A stretch of 6,616 nt of DNA from JAIYDJ01 sp038246975 (GTDB taxonomy: Bacteria; Pseudomonadota; Alphaproteobacteria; Rhodobacterales; Rhodobacteraceae), in NCBI GenBank assembly GCA_038246975.1, contig JBBRVJ010000201.1, forward strand, positions 1 through 6,616, given 5' to 3'. The position numbers were made by a program, and so were the translations under genes. Of this stretch, positions 5,402 through 6,616 are shown one piece after another. The notes below the pieces were generated by a model. It searched no databases. It worked only from the letters and a program-made list of their open reading frames with translations, and was not told the DNA's origin. The stretch's first letter is position 1; each line of letters starts with the position of its first letter.

Positions 5402-6616
5402 ATGAACCACGGCATCATCATCACACCACTCGATGCGGCCGCCATCCTCATCGTGCTGGCGGCGGTTCTGGGATACCTCAATCACCGATTTCTTCACCTG
5501 CCCCAGTCGGTCGGGTTGACGATAATGGGCGCGCTGTCGTCACTCATCGTGGTCGGTATCGATCGGCTGCTGCCAGCAAGCACGGTCGGCGAGGACGTTC
5601 TCGGCTTCATAACCGGCATCGACTTCCAGGCAACACTGATGGACGGGATGCTGTCGTTCCTGCTGTTCGCTGGAGCCCTGCACGTCGATTGGGCCGACAT
5701 GCGACGCGGGCGCTGGCCGATTCTCGTGCTCAGTACCGTCGGTGTCCTCATCTCGACGATGATCGTCGGCGGCGGCTTTTACCTGCTGACCCACGCGCTA
5801 GGCCTCGATTTGCCGCTGGTGTGGTGTCTTGTTTTCGGCGCGTTGATCAGCCCGACCGATCCGGTTGCGGTTATGGGGGTCCTCAAGCGCGCCAAGGTCG
5901 GCGCGACCCTGGAGGCCACGGTCGCCGGCGAAAGCCTGTTCAACGACGGGGTCGGCGTCGTCGTTTTTTCGATCATCTTGGCGACGGCGCTCAGCGGCGA
6001 GGCGTTCTCGGTCACGCATGGCCTCGAACTGTTCGCCGTGGAAGCGGGCGGAGGAATCCTGCTGGGCCTTGCCACCGGATGGCTGGCGTTCCGGGCGATG
6101 CGCTCGATCGACGAGTATAATGTCGAGGTGATGATCAGCCTCGCCGTGGTAATGGGCGGCTACGCGCTCGCTCGTCAGCTTCATATCAGCGGCCCGGTGG
6201 CGATGGCAGTCGCGGGGCTGCTGATCGGCAACCACGGTGTGGACCACGCGATGAGCGATACAACCCGCGACTATCTGATCAAATTCTGGTCCCTGATTGA
6301 TGAAGTCCTCAATGCCGTTCTGTTCCTGCTGATCGGCCTTGTCGTCGTCACGATCCCGTTCGATCCGCGCCAGATCCTCGTCGGGCTGGCGACAATCCCG
6401 CTGGTGCTCGCAGGCCGCGCGATCGCTGTCATGCTTCCGCTTGCTGCGATGCGGCCGCTTCTCGACCTTGGGCCCCTGGCGCCGCCCATCCTGATCTGGG
6501 GCGGCTTGCGCGGCGGCATTTCTGTGGCGCTGGCACTTGGCCTTCCCGATGGGCTTTCGCGCTCTGTCGAGCTGACGGCCACCTATATCGTGGTGCTGTT
6601 CGCGGTGATTGTGCAG
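5402..6616 (+). CDS. CPA1-type sodium:proton antiporter, 3' end cut by the window
   Basis: This is an inner-membrane cation:proton antiporter that expels Na+ (or K+/Li+) in exchange for protons. The first 405 residues are visible with no stop, so the C-terminus is missing. There are many hydrophobic segments, starting with residues 12-26. Diagnostic CPA1 features are ISPTDPVAV (149-157) with Thr152-Asp153, GESLFNDGVGVV (176-187) with Glu177, Asn181 and Asp182 for ion exchange, and WGGLRGGISVALAL (366-379) with Arg370. ATG at 5402 places the first membrane segment at the normal distance and has a weak GGGA site 8 bases upstream. An in-frame GTG at 5333 would add 23 polar residues and is less likely. 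It is divergent from the MBL-like/aldehyde dehydrogenase operon. The missing end could carry a regulatory C-terminal domain, which cannot be seen. The family call is firm; ion preference is unknown. Confidence 0.93.
   Translation, partial: MNHGIIITPLDAAAILIVLAAVLGYLNHRFLHLPQSVGLTIMGALSSLIVVGIDRLLPASTVGEDVLGFITGIDFQATLMDGMLSFLLFAGALHVDWADMRRGRWPILVLSTVGVLISTMIVGGGFYLLTHALGLDLPLVWCLVFGALISPTDPVAVMGVLKRAKVGATLEATVAGESLFNDGVGVVVFSIILATALSGEAFSVTHGLELFAVEAGGGILLGLATGWLAFRAMRSIDEYNVEVMISLAVVMGGYALARQLHISGPVAMAVAGLLIGNHGVDHAMSDTTRDYLIKFWSLIDEVLNAVLFLLIGLVVVTIPFDPRQILVGLATIPLVLAGRAIAVMLPLAAMRPLLDLGPLAPPILIWGGLRGGISVALALGLPDGLSRSVELTATYIVVLFAVIVQ

Noticed and set aside
5059..6120. A 353-codon plus-strand frame across the divergent region and the antiporter start.
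   Set aside because: From 5402 on, a different phase encodes an unmistakable CPA1 antiporter. The product here is arginine- and glycine-rich shadow sequence.
1..6616. Mobile elements, tRNA or rRNA genes, CRISPR repeats, and defence genes.
   Set aside because: No transposase or integrase, no terminal repeats, no cloverleaf-like sequence and no regularly spaced repeats were seen on either strand.

Overview
The window is ordinary-looking chromosomal DNA from a high-GC bacterium. I infer an alphaproteobacterium, most likely a sphingomonad. The reasons are the GC-rich codon use, the resemblance of the proteins to families I know from that group, and a near-consensus EcfG-type (general stress response) promoter. 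This is family-level recognition and has not been checked by a search.

Layout. Four genes lie on the minus strand and one on the plus strand. Reading right to left on the minus strand: an MBL-fold-like protein (5067 to 4306), a Sad/YneI-type NAD(P)-dependent succinate-semialdehyde dehydrogenase (4258 to 2879), and a dihydrolipoyl-dehydrogenase-like flavoprotein disulfide reductase (2877 to 1465). The last two are separated by a single base, and the first gap is 47 bases, so these three look like one operon. After a 353-base gap with no convincing gene (1112-1464) comes a CDF-family cation efflux protein of the SLC30A9/ZnT9-like clade (1111 to 56), which probably has its own promoter. On the plus strand, divergent from the operon, a CPA1-type sodium:proton antiporter starts at 5402 and runs off the right edge with no stop.

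How the parts may work together. The operon promoter candidate (GGAAC, 16 bases, AGTT on the minus strand, 5130 to 5106) sits in the 334-base divergent region and would start transcription roughly 30 bases before the MBL-like gene. If it is real, the aldehyde dehydrogenase and flavoprotein reductase belong to a general stress regulon. The flanking genes are both cation/proton exchangers (metal efflux and Na+/H+ exchange), which fits a stress and ion-homeostasis neighbourhood. No shared pathway can be proved from the sequence. Just before the antiporter start there is potential RNA structure in which the weak ribosome-binding site could be paired or freed.

I saw no mobile element, tRNA, rRNA, CRISPR array or integrase. 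The least understood gene is the MBL-like protein, whose metal-binding motif departs from the usual form. I do not see a clearly new multi-gene system here.
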